Shown in pieces: positions 41,514 to 49,224 of a stretch of DNA of 64,000 nucleotides; within the stretch, counting starts at the first letter, position 1; the number at the start of each line of letters is the position of its first letter. Under the pieces are notes generated by a model. It made no database searches. It saw nothing but the letters and a program-made list of their open reading frames with translations, and had not been told where the DNA came from. Source of the DNA: Streptomyces sp. ERV7 (GTDB taxonomy: Bacteria > Actinomycetota > Actinomycetes > Streptomycetales > Streptomycetaceae); contig NZ_LYOY01000051.1 of NCBI RefSeq assembly GCF_001653515.1, positions 1,012,001 through 1,076,000 of the forward strand, given 5' to 3'. Both the position numbers and the translations under genes were made by a program.

Positions 41514-42425
41514 TCAGCCCTGCCAGTCACCGGTCGCCGCGGCATCCCGCGCGAAGTCCGCGAACGCCTTGGGCTCGCGGCCCAGGACACGCTTGACGTC
41601 GTCCGTGGTCGAGGAGTTGTGCCCGTCGAGCAGCGTCGTGAACAGCTCCGCGAGCCACTGTGCCTCCCCCTCGTCCAGACCGTACTGCACCAGCAGCTCC
41701 GCGTACTGCGCCCCGGTCACCGGCACATAGCGCACCGGGCGGCCGGCCGCGTCCGACAGCGCCGCCGCGGCCTCGGCGAGCGTCAGCAGCTGAGGGCCCG
41801 TCAACTCATGGGTGAGCCCCGCGTGTCCGTCCTCGGTGAGCGCCTTGACCACGACGTCGGCGATGTCGTCGGCGTCCACCCACGGCTCGGCCGTGTCACC
41901 GGCCGGGAACGCGATCTCGCCCGCGAGTACGGCCTCCGTCAGCGCGCCCTCGCTGAAGTTCTGGGCGAAGAAGGCGCAGCGTATGACCGTGAGGTCGGCG
42001 CCAGAGGCGCGCAGGGCGTCCTCGGCGAGCACCGCCGCCGGTTCACCGCGCCCGGAGAGCAGCACCAGGCGTCGCACACCGTGCCGGTCGGCGAGCTCGC
42101 CGAAGGCCCGCATCGCCTCGACCGCGCCGGGTGCGGCGAGGTCCGGGAAGTAGGTCACATAGGCGGCGTCCGCACCCTGGAGCGCGGGCCCCCACGTCGA
42201 CTCGTCCGCCCAGTCGAAGCGCACCTCGCCGTTGCGCGAGCCGGCCCGGACCGGCACACCGAGCGCGGTGATCCGCTCGACGACGCGGTGCCCGGTCTTG
42301 CCGGTGCCGTTGGTCACGAGCACCGTCCGCGTGGTGTCCGGGGTGTCCTGACGGGTGCTCAGGCCGGTGTTCGCGTCGGTGTTCAGGTGGGTGTTCCGCT
42401 CGGTGTTCTGCGCTGTGTTCGTCAT
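41514..42425 (-). CDS. NmrA/NAD(P)H-binding atypical SDR
   Basis: A 303-residue protein. After a 25-residue Asn/Thr-rich leader comes TVLVTNGTGKTGHRVVERI, the NAD(P)-binding motif of atypical SDRs (GxxGxxG variant). Then come DAAYVTYFPD, VRRLVLLSGRGE, LTVIRCAFFAQNFSEG and PWVDADDIADVVVKAL. It resembles NmrA/quinone-oxidoreductase 2-like proteins that sense or reduce dinucleotides or quinones. The leader is encoded by a 12-bp repeat. ATG 42425 is preferred; ATG 42461 upstream would add 12 residues. Likely functional partner of the ECF41-like sigma factor. Confidence 0.85.
   Translation of the reverse strand: MTNTAQNTERNTHLNTDANTGLSTRQDTPDTTRTVLVTNGTGKTGHRVVERITALGVPVRAGSRNGEVRFDWADESTWGPALQGADAAYVTYFPDLAAPGAVEAMRAFGELADRHGVRRLVLLSGRGEPAAVLAEDALRASGADLTVIRCAFFAQNFSEGALTEAVLAGEIAFPAGDTAEPWVDADDIADVVVKALTEDGHAGLTHELTGPQLLTLAEAAAALSDAAGRPVRYVPVTGAQYAELLVQYGLDEGEAQWLAELFTTLLDGHNSSTTDDVKRVLGREPKAFADFARDAAATGDWQG
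42342..42420. repeat. 12-bp periodic repeat in the start of the NmrA-like gene
   Basis: The heptamer GGTGTTC (or one-base variants) recurs every 12 bp at 42342, 42354, 42366, 42378, 42390, 42402 and 42414 with variable 5-base spacers. On the coding (minus) strand it gives an N-T-x-x pattern in the protein leader. Confidence 0.85.
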
Positions 42426-42580
42426 GTGTCCAGCTTCGTGGGCGCGGTCCGGTCTCTCCATGCTTCAGGGGCTCATGCGCATACGTCTGCGTCCACGGGG
42501 CCGCCGCCCGCTCCGACCGGCCCCGGCGGACCCGCGGCCGAACTCACCGCACGTCCGGCGGAGCGCATAGGCTCGGCCCC

Positions 42581-43567
42581 ATGGACGCACTCGCCGGACT
42601 GCTCGACGGACCGCGCGCCCGAGGGGCGTTTCTGCTGCGGATGGTGATGGAACCGCCGTGGTCCGTACGGATCGAGGACCGGGCGCCGATCTGTCTGATG
42701 TCGGTGACCCGGGGCGAGGCGTGGATCGTCCCGGACTCCGGGCGGCCGGTCCTGGCCCGCCCCGGTGACATCGTCGTCGCCCGCGGCCCCGACCCGTACA
42801 CCGTCACGCACGCGCCGGACGCCGAGCCGTCCGCCAGGATCGGGCCGGGCGGGGTGTGCACCACCCTGCGCGGCGAGCCGCTGGCGCAGTCGATGGAGCT
42901 GGGCGTACGGACCTGGGGCAACGCCGCCGACGGCTCGGCCACCATGCTGGTCGGCACGTATCTGATGGAGGGTGAGATCAGCGGGCGGCTGCTCGACGCG
43001 CTGCCCCCGCTGCTCGTGCTCACCGCCGAGGAGTGGAACTGCTCGGTGATGCCGCTGCTCGACGAGGAGATCTCCAGGGACGAGCCCGGCCAGAGCGTCG
43101 TCCTCGACCGGCTGCTCGACCTGCTGCTGATCGCGGTGCTGCGGGCCTGGTTCAACCGGCCGGGCGCCGACGCGCCCGCCTGGTACCGGGCGATGGGCGA
43201 CCCGGTGGTGGGGCCCGCGCTGCGGCTGCTCCAGAACGAGCCCGCGCACCCGTGGACGGTCGCCGCGCTCGCCGCGAAGTGCGGGGTCTCCCGGGCCGGT
43301 CTGGCCCGCCGGTTCGGGGAACTGGTGGGGGAGCCGCCGATGGCGTACCTCACGGGCTGGCGGCTCGCGCTCGCGGCGGATCTGCTGCGCGAGGACGACG
43401 CGACGGTCGAGGCGATCGCGCGGCAGGTGGGGTACGGGGGCGCGTTCGCGCTGAGCGCCGCCTTCAAACGGGTGCGGGGGATCAGCCCGCAGGAGCACCG
43501 GACGAATTGCCGAAACGGCAAAGAGATTCCCGGCTCCGCGGTGGTCGGGGGCAGGGTGGAGCCATGA
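42581..43567 (+). CDS. AraC family transcriptional regulator (cupin type)
   Basis: A 328-residue regulator. Residues ~10-180 form an AraC_binding_2/cupin-like domain (ICLMSVTRGEAWIVPDSGRP, ARPGDIVVARGP). The last ~110 residues form the double helix-turn-helix (LAAKCGVSRAGLARRFGELVG; VEAIARQVGYGGAFALSAAFKRVRGISPQEHR). It should control its coupled methyltransferase gene, which starts in its stop codon (ATGA), or the divergent NmrA-like gene 155 bp away. Effector unknown. Confidence 0.9.
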   Translation: MDALAGLLDGPRARGAFLLRMVMEPPWSVRIEDRAPICLMSVTRGEAWIVPDSGRPVLARPGDIVVARGPDPYTVTHAPDAEPSARIGPGGVCTTLRGEPLAQSMELGVRTWGNAADGSATMLVGTYLMEGEISGRLLDALPPLLVLTAEEWNCSVMPLLDEEISRDEPGQSVVLDRLLDLLLIAVLRAWFNRPGADAPAWYRAMGDPVVGPALRLLQNEPAHPWTVAALAAKCGVSRAGLARRFGELVGEPPMAYLTGWRLALAADLLREDDATVEAIARQVGYGGAFALSAAFKRVRGISPQEHRTNCRNGKEIPGSAVVGGRVEP

Positions 43568-44553
43568 GCGACTCGCGCGGCCACGACGGCCAGGACACCC
43601 AGAACAGCCGGACCGGCCACGGCGACGACGGCGGCGGCCGGGAACACACCCACGGCCGCACCCACGGTCACGGACACGGTCATGGCCACGGGCACGGCGA
43701 CGGCTGGGTGGACTTCGACTGGGAGGCCCTGCTCCCGCTCCTGGTCGGCGAGGCCGAACTGTTCTCTGGGGCGTACCGGGAGGCGGCGGCCTGGATCGCC
43801 GGGCGGCGGCCGGGTGCCGAGGTGCGCCGGATCCTCGACATCGGCAGCGGCCCCGGCGTGGTGACCTGTCTGCTCGCGGAGGCCTTCCCGCAGGCGGAGG
43901 TCGTCGCCGTCGACGGCAACCGGGCGCTCCTCGGCCATGCGCTGGCCCGCGCGGAGCGCCTGGGCCTGGGGGACCGCGTCCGTACGATCGAGACGGAACT
44001 CCCCGACGGATTCGGCGCGTTGGGCGAGGCCGACCTGGTGTGGGCGGGCAACTCGCTGCACCACCTGGGCGACCAGCGGGCCGCGCTCGCCGGGTTCGCG
44101 GGTCTGCTGCGGCCGGGCGGCACGGTGGCCCTCGCCGAAGGCGGGCTGCCCACCCGCCGGCTGCCCCGTGACATCGGTATGGGGGAGCCCGGTCTGGAGG
44201 CCAGGATCGACGTGCTGGTGGACGAGCGGTTCGCGCGGATGCGGGCGGAGCTGCCGGAGGCCAAGGAGGAGACCGAGGACTGGGCGGCGCTGCTCACGTC
44301 CGTGGGGCTGACGTCCCCGGCCACCCGCAGCTTCCTCGTCGACTTCCCGGCGCCGCTGGACCCGGCCGTACGCGAGCAGGTGGCGTACGCGTTCGCCCGG
44401 ACCTCGGAGACGGTGGGGGACCAGTTGTCGGCGCAGGACGCGGCGGTGCTGCGACGTCTGGTGGACCCGGCGGACGAGGCGGGTCTGGCGCGCCGCCCGG
44501 ATGTGTTCCTCCTGACGGCCAGGTCGATCCACACGGCGAGGCGCGCGGGCTGA
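43564..44553 (+). CDS. class I SAM-dependent methyltransferase with His-rich N-terminal tail
   Basis: A 329-residue protein. The first ~50 residues are Gly/Asp/His rich with a run of HG repeats (THGHGHGHGHGHGDG), a likely metal-binding or flexible tail. The catalytic domain has motif I RILDIGSGPGVVTCLLAEAF, acidic VVAVDGNRALL, motif II ADLVWAGNSLHHLGD and motif III LRPGGTVALAEGG. ATG 43564 overlaps the AraC stop, so translation is coupled. Substrate unknown. A long Streptomyces-type hairpin repeat follows the stop. Confidence 0.87.
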   Translation: MSDSRGHDGQDTQNSRTGHGDDGGGREHTHGRTHGHGHGHGHGHGDGWVDFDWEALLPLLVGEAELFSGAYREAAAWIAGRRPGAEVRRILDIGSGPGVVTCLLAEAFPQAEVVAVDGNRALLGHALARAERLGLGDRVRTIETELPDGFGALGEADLVWAGNSLHHLGDQRAALAGFAGLLRPGGTVALAEGGLPTRRLPRDIGMGEPGLEARIDVLVDERFARMRAELPEAKEETEDWAALLTSVGLTSPATRSFLVDFPAPLDPAVREQVAYAFARTSETVGDQLSAQDAAVLRRLVDPADEAGLARRPDVFLLTARSIHTARRAG

Positions 44554-44584
44554 GAAGGCGGACTTCGCCTTTGGGCCCGGGGCT

Positions 44585-44684
44585 CGTCTGCGGGCCGCAC
44601 AGGGCTGGTCGCGTACTGCCCCGCGCCCCCAGGCAGTCGGGGGCGCGGGGCAGTACGCGAGCAACCCGGCACGGTCCGCAGACG
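44585..44684. repeat. Streptomyces intergenic palindromic repeat element (terminator-like)
   Basis: A perfect 20-bp stem (44611-44630 with 44639-44658, loop of 8) is flanked by a further imperfect 26-bp pairing from CGTCTGCGGGCC (44585) to GGTCCGCAGACG (ending 44684). The arrangement CGTCTGCGGG...GCCCCGCGCCCC...CGCAGACG matches the widespread Streptomyces intergenic repeat as I remember it. Here it lies between convergent methyltransferase and aldo/keto reductase genes and can terminate both. The remaining 44685-44781 shows nothing else. Confidence 0.75.
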
Positions 44685-44781
44685 GACCGGGCGCCCCGTG
44701 CGGTGCGATGCCCGCCGCTCACGACGACCGAGCTGTCGGGGCGGCGGTCCCTCGCCACGACCCCGGTACGGGCGTGCGGCC

Positions 44782-45624
44782 TCAGTTGGAGTCGAAGTCG
44801 TCCGGGTCCGGCCCCAGCCGCTTCGCCTCGTCGAGCGCGGCGATCGCCGTGATGTCCTCCGTGTCGAGCTCGAAGCCGAACACGTCGAAGTTCTCGGCGA
44901 TGCGCGAGGGCGTCACCGACTTCGGGATGGCGATGGTGCCGAGCTGGAGGTGCCAGCGCAGCACGATCTGCGCCGGGGTCTTCGCGTACTTCTGCGCGAT
45001 CGCGACGATCGTCGGGACCTCCAGGAGGCCCTTGCCCTGGCCCAGCGGCGACCAGGCCTCGGTCGCGATGCCGTGCTCGGCGTGGAAGGCGCGCAGCTCG
45101 GGCTGGGCGAGCTGCGGGTGCAGCTCGACCTGGTTGACCACCGGGACTACGCCCGACTCGTCGATGATCCGGCGCAGCTGCGGCTCCTTGAAGTTGGAGA
45201 CGCCGATCGCCCTGGCGCGGCCGCTCTTGGCGATCTCGCCGAACGCGTTCCAGATCGTCACGTAGTCCTCGCGCACCGCGCGCGGCCAGTGGATCAGGTA
45301 CAGGTCGACGTGGTCGAGGCCCAGCTTCGCCAGCGATGCGTCGAACTCGCGCAGGACGCTGTCACGCGTCCACGTCTCCTTCGAGCTGTTCCACAGCTTC
45401 GTGGTGACGAACAGCTCCTCGCGGGCCACTCCGGACGACGCGATCGCCTTGCCGGTGCCCACTTCGTTCTCGTAGATCGCGGCTGTGTCGATCGACCGGT
45501 ACCCGGTCTCGATCGCGGTCGTGACCGCCTGCGCGGCCTCGTCGTCCGGCACCTGCCAGACACCGTAACCGAGCTGCGGCATCTCGACGCCGTTGTTGAG
45601 GGTGATGGAGGGGACCTTGCTCAC
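44782..45624 (-). CDS. aldo/keto reductase
   Basis: A 280-residue NADPH-dependent reductase. Signature segments: MPQLGYGVWQVPDDEA, GYRSIDTAAIYENEVGTG (active-site Asp/Tyr), FVTTKLWNSSK (Lys), YLIHWPRAVREDY (His), GVSNFKEPQLRRI and IPKSVTPSRIAENFDVFGF (NADPH phosphate site). It belongs to the 2,5-diketo-gluconate reductase-like AKR5 group. Start GTG 45624 follows AAGGA on the minus strand. It is divergent from pqqA; a role with sugar acids or keto-sugars made by PQQ enzymes is conceivable but unproven. Confidence 0.92.
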   Translation of the reverse strand: MSKVPSITLNNGVEMPQLGYGVWQVPDDEAAQAVTTAIETGYRSIDTAAIYENEVGTGKAIASSGVAREELFVTTKLWNSSKETWTRDSVLREFDASLAKLGLDHVDLYLIHWPRAVREDYVTIWNAFGEIAKSGRARAIGVSNFKEPQLRRIIDESGVVPVVNQVELHPQLAQPELRAFHAEHGIATEAWSPLGQGKGLLEVPTIVAIAQKYAKTPAQIVLRWHLQLGTIAIPKSVTPSRIAENFDVFGFELDTEDITAIAALDEAKRLGPDPDDFDSN

Positions 45625-45941
45625 GAGCGGTCGATCCTTACGTCGTCGGTTGGTACTCGGAACATCAACGATCACGCGGACAGAACCATTCCCCGAATCG
45701 GGCCCCGCATCGTCCCCCGAACCCTTCCCCGATGGTGGGCGTCATCAGAATTCCGCGCTACAGATCCGACCTTCTCGATTCAGACCATTGACCGCACTCC
45801 CGCGAGACGCGACCCTATGGCACATAACTGAACGCGGTACATCCTTGTGAACGCCGCGTTCGCCTCTGCCCCGCATATGCCGTACAGGGTTCACAGCTGA
45901 ACCCGCCCCCCACGAAGTTACGGAAAGGCAGGCACGCCCCC
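45625..45941. promoter_or_regulatory. 317-bp divergent control region of AKR and pqq genes
   Basis: This stretch is AT-richer than its surroundings. It contains two inverted repeats near pqqA: GAACGCGG (45830-45837) with CCGCGTTC (45854-45861), and GGGTTC-ACAGCT-GAACCC (45887-45904). TTGACC at 45789-45794 could be a -35. GGAAAGG at 45922-45928 is the pqqA ribosome-binding site. The palindromes may be operators or a leader hairpin; their regulator is unknown. Confidence 0.45.
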
Positions 45942-46052
45942 ATGAATGAACGCAAGGAAACATCGGAGGAAACCCCCGTCTGGGTGACTCCGGAGTATGT
46001 GGTCGTCGAGACCGCGCTCGAAGTCACCGCCTACTTCCTCGCCGACCGGTAG
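45942..46052 (+). CDS. pqqA: PqqA, ribosomally made PQQ precursor peptide
   Basis: A 36-residue peptide (MNERKETSEETPVWVTPEYV, then VVETALEVTAYFLADR). The hallmark Glu-x3-Tyr pair, Glu27 and Tyr31 in LEVTAYF, matches the E-V-T-x-Y core of known PqqA, whose Glu and Tyr are joined by PqqE to form pyrroloquinoline quinone. It is longer at the N-terminus than proteobacterial PqqA. It is followed after 10 bp by pqqB, so it heads the pqq operon. GGAAAGG lies about 13 bases upstream. Confidence 0.9.
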   Translation: MNERKETSEETPVWVTPEYVVVETALEVTAYFLADR

Positions 46053-46062
46053 ACCCACCGCC

Positions 46063-46974
46063 ATGCTGCTGCAGGTGCTGGGCACCGCGGCGGGCGGCGG
46101 ACTGCCCCAGTGGAACTGCGCGTGCCCCGGCTGTGCCGGGGCACGCGCCCACCCGCACCGGCGCCGCCGCCACGCGTCACTGGCCGTACGGGTGGCCGAC
46201 CACCGCTGGTACGTCGTCAACGCGGGACCCGACCTCACCGACCAGATCGAGGCCGCCCCCGCCCTCCACCCCGGCCCGGGCCCGCGCGAGACCCCCGTCG
46301 CCGGTGTCGTCCTCACGGACGCCGAACTCGACCACACCCTCGGCATCGTCCGGCTCCGCGAGGCCCGCGCCGGAGTCGAGGTGTGGGCGACCCCGCCCGT
46401 ACGCCACGCACTGCTCGCCGGACAGCGCCTGGGTGAGGTGATCGGGCCCTATGCGCCTCTGGAATGGGGGGAGTTGGGGAGGGAGCCCCGTCTCCTCGGC
46501 GATGCCGTAGAGATCAGTGCCCTGTCCATCTCGGCCAAACGGCCCCGGTACGCCGTCGGACTGCCGTCGCCCACGCCCCCGGAGCCGCCCGGCGATGCCT
46601 GGGTCGTCGCCCTGCGGCTCCACGAACCCGCCACCGGGGCCCGTGCCGTGTACGCCCCCGCCCTCGCCGCCTGGCCGGACGCCCTGGGGAAGGCCGTCGA
46701 GGACGCCGACTGCGTCCTGGTCGACGGCACGTTCTGGGACGACGACGAGCCCGTACGTACGGGAATCTCGCTCCGCACCGCCACCGCCATGGGCCATCTG
46801 CCCATCGACGGGCCCGACGGCACCGCCCGTCGGCTCGCCGGGGTGCGTGGCCGGTGCCTCTACACCCACCTCAACAACACCAACCCCCTTACGGACCCGG
46901 GTGCGGCCGAGCACGTCCGGCTGGCCGAACTGGGGATCGAAGTCGCCGCCGAGCGGATGGTGATCGAGATATGA
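46063..46974 (+). CDS. pqqB: PqqB, PQQ biosynthesis MBL-fold protein
   Basis: A 303-residue metallo-beta-lactamase-fold protein: LQVLGTAAGGGLPQWNCACP at the start with the zinc site CACPGC, then NAGPDLTDQIEA, VVLTDAELDHTLGI, DGTFWDDDE and THLNNTNPLTD. PqqB hydroxylates a tyrosine-derived intermediate in PQQ formation. The canonical HxHxDH is replaced by TDAELDHT, as in genuine PqqB. It overlaps pqqC by 4 bp (ATGA). Confidence 0.95.
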   Translation: MLLQVLGTAAGGGLPQWNCACPGCAGARAHPHRRRRHASLAVRVADHRWYVVNAGPDLTDQIEAAPALHPGPGPRETPVAGVVLTDAELDHTLGIVRLREARAGVEVWATPPVRHALLAGQRLGEVIGPYAPLEWGELGREPRLLGDAVEISALSISAKRPRYAVGLPSPTPPEPPGDAWVVALRLHEPATGARAVYAPALAAWPDALGKAVEDADCVLVDGTFWDDDEPVRTGISLRTATAMGHLPIDGPDGTARRLAGVRGRCLYTHLNNTNPLTDPGAAEHVRLAELGIEVAAERMVIEI

Positions 46975-47729
46975 GTTCCGGCGGAGCCGCCGTCGACGGC
47001 GTCCAAGTGCCGTGGACCGGCGAGGAGTTGGAGTCGCGCCTGCGTGCCGTCGCCGAAGCGCGGTACCACGACCGGCACCCCTTCAACGTACGGATGCACA
47101 AGGGCGAGCTGCGCCCCGACGAGCTGCGGCGCTGGATCCTCAACCGCTTCCACTACCAGCGGCACATCCCCGTCAAGGATGCCCACGTCCTGGCGAAGTT
47201 CGACACACCGGCGCTGCGGCGGACCTGGCTGCGGCGCATCCAGGACCACGACGGGACGCGGGACGGCGAAGGCGGCATCGAGCGCTGGCTGCGGCTCGGG
47301 GAGGCCGCCGGGATCGACCGGGTGCGGCTCGCCTCGGGGGCCGAAGTGCTGCCGGGCGTAAGGCTCGCGGTCGACGGATATGTCAACTTCTGCCGGCTGC
47401 GGCCGCCGCTCGACGCCGTCGCCGCCTCGCTCACCGAACTCGCCGCGCCCGGTCTCATGCGCACCCGCATCGAGGCGTTCGCGGAGCACTATCCGTGGAT
47501 CGAGGCCGGCGGGCTCGCATACTTCCGTACCCGTATCGAGCAGGGCGGCCGCGACGGCGGCGAGGCGCTCGCGCTCGTCAAGGCCTGGGCGCGCACCCGT
47601 GAGCAGCAGGAACGGGCCGTCGCCGCGCTCGCCTTCAAGTGCGACGTCCTGTGGTCACTGCTCGACGCGGTGGAGCACGGCGGAGTCCAGGAGTACGGGG
47701 GAGCGGGCGCGCCCGGGGGTGTGTCATGA
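46971..47729 (+). CDS. pqqC: PqqC, pyrroloquinoline-quinone synthase
   Basis: A 252-residue helical oxidase of the TenA/PqqC fold that performs the last ring closure and eight-electron oxidation giving PQQ without a cofactor. Family segments: RYHDRHPFNVRMHKGELRPD, WILNRFHYQRHIPVKDA, RIQDHDG, EAFAEHYPWIEAGGLAYFR and EQQERAVAALAFKCDVLWSL. Length equals the family norm. It is coupled at both ends by ATGA overlaps with pqqB and pqqD. Confidence 0.96.
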   Translation: MSSGGAAVDGVQVPWTGEELESRLRAVAEARYHDRHPFNVRMHKGELRPDELRRWILNRFHYQRHIPVKDAHVLAKFDTPALRRTWLRRIQDHDGTRDGEGGIERWLRLGEAAGIDRVRLASGAEVLPGVRLAVDGYVNFCRLRPPLDAVAASLTELAAPGLMRTRIEAFAEHYPWIEAGGLAYFRTRIEQGGRDGGEALALVKAWARTREQQERAVAALAFKCDVLWSLLDAVEHGGVQEYGGAGAPGGVS

Positions 47730-48013
47730 GCGCCGCCGGGGTCCCGGGTGCGCAGGCCGGCACCTGGCGGCCGGTGCTCTCCCGGTCCGTGCTGCTGCGC
47801 CACGACCGTGTGCGCGGCTGCGATCTGCTGGTGCTGCCCGAGCGCGTGGTCGTGCTGCGCGGACCCGCCGGGCACATCGTCCGGCTGTGCGACGGCCGAC
47901 GCGATCTGCGGGCCATCGTCGACGAGCTCGGCGCGCGCTTCCCGGGCGCGCCCGTGGCCGACGAAGTCCCTGCGTTCCTCGGGAAGTTACGGGAGGAAGG
48001 GTGGCTGCGATGA
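47726..48013 (+). CDS. pqqD: PqqD, PqqA chaperone (RRE-fold protein)
   Basis: A 95-residue winged-helix peptide-recognition protein that presents PqqA to PqqE: WRPVLSRSVLLRHDRVRGCD, LLVLPERVVVLRG and IVRLCDGRRDLRAIVDEL. Codon 88 (47987-47989) is TTA, the rare leucine codon read only by bldA tRNA in Streptomyces, so full PqqD would need bldA. It overlaps pqqC and pqqE by 4 bp each. Confidence 0.94.
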   Translation: MSAAGVPGAQAGTWRPVLSRSVLLRHDRVRGCDLLVLPERVVVLRGPAGHIVRLCDGRRDLRAIVDELGARFPGAPVADEVPAFLGKLREEGWLR

Positions 48014-48081
48014 CCCCCGATCCCGCGATGACCCCCGATCCCGCGCTGAACCCTGATCCCGCACTGAACCCCGACGCTGCG
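48010..48081 (+). repeat. four 18-bp tandem repeats at the 5' end of pqqE
   Basis: Units start at 48010, 48028, 48046 and 48064. The first two are identical (ATGACCCCCGATCCCGCG); the others vary by a few bases. They encode (M/L)-(T/N)-P-D-P-A repeats and provide two in-frame ATG codons. Confidence 0.9.
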
Positions 48082-49224
48082 ACGGCCGTCGAGCCGGGGG
48101 TGGCCGTCGACCCGCCCTGGGCGCTGCTCGCCGAGCTCACCCACGGCTGCCCGCTGCACTGTGCGTACTGCTCGAACCCGGTGGAGCTGGTGCGCCGCAC
48201 CCGCGAGCTGGACACCGAGGGCTGGTGTGAGGTCATGCGTCAGGCGGGGGAGTTGGGCGTCGTCCACACCCACCTCTCCGGCGGTGAACCGCTGCTGCGT
48301 CGCGATCTGCCCGCGATCGTCGCCGCCGCCGACGCGGCCGGCATCTACACCCAGCTCGTCACCAGCGGGATCGGTCTGGACGCGGAGCGCCTGGAGGGTC
48401 TGGTGCGCGCCGGGCTGCGGGCCGTGCAACTCTCGGTGCAGCACGCCGACGCGTCGGCGTCCGAACGCATCGCGGGCCGCCGCCGCTCCTTCGCGGCCAA
48501 GGAGCGGGCCGCCACCCTGGTGCGGGAGGCGGGGCTGCCGCTGGGGCTCAATGTGGTGCTGCACCGCGACAACCTGGACGCGCTGGACGCGATCGTCGAG
48601 CTCGGACTCGCCTGGGGCGTCGACCGCATCGAGCTGGCCAACGCCCAGTTCTACGGGTGGGCCCTGCTCAATCGCGAGCAACTCCTCCCCGGACGCGGCC
48701 AGTTGGAGCGTGCCCGCGTGGCGGTGGACCGCTGGCGGGCGCGGCTCGCCGGGCGTGTCGAGCTCGTCTGGGTCGTCCCCGACTACTTCGACGGCACCGC
48801 GAAGCCCTGTATGGGCGGCTGGGGTGCGGTCTCGCTCACCGTGGCGCCCGACGGGACCGTACTGCCCTGCCCGGCCGCCGCCTCACTGCCCGGCCTCGAC
48901 CCGCCCAACGTCCGGGACCGGCCGCTGGAGTGGATCTGGCGCGAGTCCCCGGCGTTCCACGCCTACCGGGGCACCGCCTGGATGCCCGACCCCTGCCGTG
49001 GCTGCGCGCTGCGCACCACCGACTTCGGCGGCTGCCGCTGCCAGGCGTACGCGCTGACCGGCGACCCGGCCCGGACCGACCCGGCCTGCCATCGCGCTCC
49101 CGACCACCACCTCGTCGAGGCGTTCACGGCCGGATCGCCGCCACGGCGCCCGCCACGGCCGCCCCGCACGGGCCGAACCCGCGCTCCGACGTCCGGGCCG
49201 CCACGGACTGGTCGGTCGCCATGA
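48010..49224 (+). CDS. pqqE: PqqE, radical SAM PqqA Glu-Tyr crosslinking enzyme
   Basis: A 404-residue radical SAM/SPASM enzyme that forms the C-C bond between Glu and Tyr of PqqA. Cys47, Cys51 and Cys54 (THGCPLHCAYCSNP) bind the SAM iron-sulfur cluster. LSGGEPLLRRDL is the GGE motif. SPASM cysteines are in KPCMGGWG, LPCPAAA, DPCRGCALRT and CRCQAYAL. Two oddities: four 18-bp repeats encode the N-terminus, and after HHLVEAFTAG the C-terminus becomes a Pro/Arg-rich tail that runs over the start region of the GH105 gene. ATG 48010 overlaps the pqqD stop; ATG 48028 is a possible second start. Confidence 0.95.
   Translation: MTPDPAMTPDPALNPDPALNPDAATAVEPGVAVDPPWALLAELTHGCPLHCAYCSNPVELVRRTRELDTEGWCEVMRQAGELGVVHTHLSGGEPLLRRDLPAIVAAADAAGIYTQLVTSGIGLDAERLEGLVRAGLRAVQLSVQHADASASERIAGRRRSFAAKERAATLVREAGLPLGLNVVLHRDNLDALDAIVELGLAWGVDRIELANAQFYGWALLNREQLLPGRGQLERARVAVDRWRARLAGRVELVWVVPDYFDGTAKPCMGGWGAVSLTVAPDGTVLPCPAAASLPGLDPPNVRDRPLEWIWRESPAFHAYRGTAWMPDPCRGCALRTTDFGGCRCQAYALTGDPARTDPACHRAPDHHLVEAFTAGSPPRRPPRPPRTGRTRAPTSGPPRTGRSP

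Noticed and set aside
45942..49224. Mycofactocin or other RiPP cluster (short peptide plus radical SAM)
   Set aside because: The presence of PqqB and PqqC homologues and the Glu-x3-Tyr core of the peptide identify PQQ biosynthesis instead.
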